28,303 bases of DNA from DATNIB01 sp035604685 (GTDB taxonomy: Bacteria > Actinomycetota > Acidimicrobiia > Acidimicrobiales > RAAP-2), in NCBI GenBank assembly GCA_035604685.1, contig DATNIB010000040.1:1-28303 (forward strand). The letters run 5' to 3'. Every line of letters starts with the position of its first letter. Positions within the stretch are counted from its first letter, which is position 1. Both the position numbers and the translations under genes were made by a program. The notes under the pieces are model-generated. The model did no database searches, was not told the DNA's origin, and was given only the letters and a program-made list of their open reading frames with translations. This document shows, one piece after another, positions 26,318-28,303 of the stretch.

Positions 26318-26631
26318 GCCAGGCGGCGCCGGTCACCGAGCACGCGCTGCTCGAGGTGATCCCGGGCCGCGAGGCCGAGTTCGAGGCGGCCTTCGAGAAA
26401 GCCCGACCCATCGTCTCGCAGAGCGACGGGTTCGGGTCGCTGCGCCTGCTGCGCTGCCTCGAGCAGCCGTCGCGCTACCTCTTGCTCATCGAGTGGCGCT
26501 CGCTCGAGGCGCACACCGTCGGCTTCCGCGGCTCGCCCCTCTACGAGCGTTGGCGCGAGCTCCTCCACCACTTCTACGACCCGTTCCCGACGGTCATCCA
26601 CTTCGAGACGGTGACCGAGGTCGCCGGCTGA
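26314..26631 (+). CDS. ABM-domain protein (antibiotic biosynthesis monooxygenase-like)
   Basis: The 105-residue protein has the dimeric alpha/beta barrel pattern of ABM proteins: TEHALLEVIPGREAEFEAAF (first strand and helix), IVSQSDGFGSLRLLRC (the typical 'G..' strand), RYLLLIEWRSLEAHTVGF, and the closing strand TVIHFETV. Members include quinol monooxygenases and IsdG-like haem oxygenases; the Asn-Trp-His haem residues are not evident, so the reaction is unknown. GTG 26314 overlaps the stop of the M20 gene (GTGA), so it is translationally coupled and last in the carboxylase operon. It is convergent with the mutase gene 22 bases away. Confidence 0.8.
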   Translation: MSQAAPVTEHALLEVIPGREAEFEAAFEKARPIVSQSDGFGSLRLLRCLEQPSRYLLLIEWRSLEAHTVGFRGSPLYERWRELLHHFYDPFPTVIHFETVTEVAG

Positions 26632-26653
26632 GGGTCTCGAGTAGGCCCCAGCC

Positions 26654-28246
26654 CTACGGCCGGTAGGTCCCGAACTCGTCGCGCAGCACGTCGGAGACCT
26701 CCCCCAGCGTGGCGAGGCGCGACAGCGCCACCCGCATCGGCACGAGCAGGTTCTGGGTGCCCCGGGCGGCCGCCCGCACGTCGGCCAGCGCCGCCTCGAC
26801 GCCCCCCTGGTCTCGCTCGGCCCGCACGCGACGGATCCGCGCCACCTGGGACCGCTGCAGCTGCTCGTCGATGGGGAAGACCTCCGTCGGCTCCTTGTCG
26901 TCCTCTTCGAACCGGTTCACGCCCACCACCACCTGCTCGCCGTCGTCGATCTCCTTGGCGAAGGCGTAGGCGGCGCTCTCGATCTCCTCCTGCATGAAGC
27001 GGGCCTCGATGGCCGCCACCGCGCCGCCCAGCTGGTCGATGCGCTCGATGTAGGCGAGGGCCCGGCGCTCCACCTCGTCGGTCAGGGACTCCACGTAGTA
27101 CGAGCCGGCCAGCGGGTCGACGGTGTCGGCCACCCCCGACTCGTAGCCGATGACCTGCTGGGTGCGCAGGGCGATCTTGGCCGCGCGGGCCGTCGGCAGC
27201 CCGAGGGCCTCGTCGAACCCGTTCGTGTGCAGGCTCTGGGTGCCGCCGAGGGCCGCCGCCAGCGCCTGGATCGCCACCCGAACGATGTTGTTCTCGGGCT
27301 GCTGCGCGGTGAGGGTCGACCCGCCCGTCTGGGTGTGGAAGCGCAGCATCTTGGAGCGCTCCTCTCGGGCCGAGAAGCGCTCGGTCATGATGCGCGCCCA
27401 CATGCGCCGAGCCGCGCGGTACTTGGCGACCTCCTCGAAGAGGTTGTTGTGCGCGTTCCAGAAGAAGCTGAGGCGCGGCGCGAAGTCGTCGACGCTCAGC
27501 CCGGCGGCCAGCGCCGCCTCCACGTAGGCGATGCCGTTGGCCAGCGTGAAGGCCAACTCCTGGACGGCCGTCGAGCCGGCCTCGCGGATGTGGTAGCCCG
27601 AGATGGAGATGGTGTTCCAGTTGGGCAGGTGCTCGGCGCAGTAGGAGAAGGTGTCGGTCACCAGGCGCATCGAGGCCCGGGGCGGGTAGATGTAGGTGCC
27701 GCGGGCCACGTACTCCTTCAAGATGTCGTTCTGCACCGTGCCGCCGACCTTGGGTCCGGGCACCCCCTGCTCCTCGGCCACCAGTTCGTAGAGGAGGAGC
27801 AGGATCGCCGCGGTGGCGTTGATGGTCATCGACGTGGTCACGGTGTCGAGCGGGAGGTCGGCCAGGAGCAGCCGCATGTCGACCAGCGAGTCGATGGCCA
27901 CGCCGACCTTGCCGACCTCGCCCTCGGCCCGCTGGTGGTCCGAGTCGAACCCCATCTGGGTGGGGAGGTCGAAGGCGCAGGAGAGCCCGGTCTGCCCGGC
28001 GGCCAGCAGGAACTTGAAGCGCTCGTTGGTGGCCTCGGCCGTGCCGAAGCCCGCGTACTGGCGCATCGTCCAGAGGCGCTGACGGTACATGTCGGCGTGG
28101 ATGCCGCGGGTGTAGGGGTAGGCCCCCGGGACCCCCAGGCGCTGCTCGGCGTCGAAGTCCGCCAGGTCGGCGGCGGCGTAGACGGCCCGGACCTCGATGC
28201 CCGAGCCCGTCCGGTGCTCGTGGCGGGGCTCGCCGTGGCGGCTCAT
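26654..28246 (-). CDS. Methylmalonyl-CoA mutase, catalytic (substrate-binding) subunit of split type
   Basis: The 530-residue protein is the TIM-barrel part of a B12-dependent acyl-CoA mutase. It lacks the C-terminal cobalamin-binding DxHxxG domain, so a separate small subunit must exist elsewhere. Specificity residues point to methylmalonyl-CoA: Y64 in MRQYAGFGTAE, R182 in VARGTYIYPP and H219 in ISISGYHIREAG. These correspond, with identical spacing (155 and 37 residues), to Tyr89, Arg207 and His244 of the Propionibacterium enzyme. Isobutyryl- and 2-hydroxyisobutyryl-CoA mutases have Phe/Ile and Gln at the first two. The expected reaction is methylmalonyl-CoA to succinyl-CoA or the reverse. 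ATG 28246 has a TAGTCT hexamer six bases upstream, suggesting a leaderless transcript. Confidence 0.94.
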   Translation of the reverse strand: MSRHGEPRHEHRTGSGIEVRAVYAAADLADFDAEQRLGVPGAYPYTRGIHADMYRQRLWTMRQYAGFGTAEATNERFKFLLAAGQTGLSCAFDLPTQMGFDSDHQRAEGEVGKVGVAIDSLVDMRLLLADLPLDTVTTSMTINATAAILLLLYELVAEEQGVPGPKVGGTVQNDILKEYVARGTYIYPPRASMRLVTDTFSYCAEHLPNWNTISISGYHIREAGSTAVQELAFTLANGIAYVEAALAAGLSVDDFAPRLSFFWNAHNNLFEEVAKYRAARRMWARIMTERFSAREERSKMLRFHTQTGGSTLTAQQPENNIVRVAIQALAAALGGTQSLHTNGFDEALGLPTARAAKIALRTQQVIGYESGVADTVDPLAGSYYVESLTDEVERRALAYIERIDQLGGAVAAIEARFMQEEIESAAYAFAKEIDDGEQVVVGVNRFEEDDKEPTEVFPIDEQLQRSQVARIRRVRAERDQGGVEAALADVRAAARGTQNLLVPMRVALSRLATLGEVSDVLRDEFGTYRP

Positions 28247-28252
28247 CGTCCC

Positions 28253-28258
28253 AGACTA
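28253..28258 (-). promoter_or_regulatory. Candidate -10 element of the mutase gene
   Basis: TAGTCT on the minus strand ends six bases before ATG 28246, the same arrangement as at the DCD-fold gene. The transcription start would fall on the A of the start codon. GGGACG directly before the ATG is a poor Shine-Dalgarno. Confidence 0.4.
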
Positions 28259-28279
28259 GAGATCGGCTGGGCCCTCCGC

Positions 28280-28303
28280 CGCCCGCCGACCGGTCGGCGG
28301 GCG
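28280..28303. repeat. Perfect 24-base palindrome at the window edge
   Basis: The last 24 bases form a perfect inverted repeat centred between 28291 and 28292 (half-site CGCCCGCCGACC). As RNA it makes a 10-bp stem with a CCGG loop. It lies directly upstream of the predicted mutase promoter, so it is either an operator or the terminator of a gene beyond the window. It may extend further right. Confidence 0.6.

Overview
The window is 28.3 kb of very GC-rich, densely packed bacterial chromosome. GTG starts are frequent, genes often overlap by a few bases, and the gene order secA-prfB-ftsE-ftsX is typical of Actinomycetota. A protein with three cell-wall-binding (CWB2) repeats and a split methylmalonyl-CoA mutase also fit. 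My best guess is an actinobacterium of the Acidimicrobiia type, but there is no rRNA or other firm taxonomic marker.

Layout, left to right. 1-911 (+): 3' part of a branched-chain amino-acid type ABC substrate-binding protein. 1073-5216 (-): an operon of an alpha/beta hydrolase, TldD and PmbA (TldD/E metalloprotease pair). 5428-7428 (+): dxs (isoprenoid precursors), facing 7441-8184 (-), a short RmlA-type sugar-1-phosphate nucleotidyltransferase. 8319-8729 (+): msrB, facing 8740-9332 (-), a short tail-less SSB coupled to a 66-aa unknown. 9491-11755 (-): a secreted CWB2-repeat protein. 11957-17691 (-): secA, prfB, ftsE, ftsX (secretion, translation termination, division-linked wall hydrolysis). 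17692-18092: gene-free. 18093-18767 (-): a dCTP-deaminase-fold protein with a membrane tail. 18854-22117 (-): rmlB-like, rmlD, GT2 glycosyltransferase and a VOC protein (dTDP-rhamnose synthesis and transfer). 22190-22417 (+): small membrane protein. 22430-23203 (-): birA, divergent from 23379-26631 (+), an operon of a biotin-dependent carboxylase alpha chain, an M20 amidohydrolase and an ABM-domain protein. 26654-28246 (-): methylmalonyl-CoA mutase catalytic subunit.

Functional links. BirA would biotinylate the carboxylase chain, which could supply methylmalonyl-CoA to the mutase, so 22.4-28.2 kb looks like a propionyl-CoA/biotin neighbourhood. RmlA, RmlB and RmlD with the GT2 enzyme point to rhamnose or a related deoxysugar in the envelope; rmlC is not in the window. 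SecA, FtsEX and the CWB2 protein are also envelope-related.

The most unusual locus is 18093-18801. It encodes a tail-anchored protein of the dCTP deaminase/dUTPase fold whose catalytic glutamate position is arginine. A near-perfect LexA/SOS box lies just upstream, inside a predicted promoter whose transcript would start at the ATG. The gene is less GC-rich than its neighbours. An SOS-induced, membrane-tethered, probably non-deaminating nucleotide-binding protein is the best candidate here for an undescribed system.
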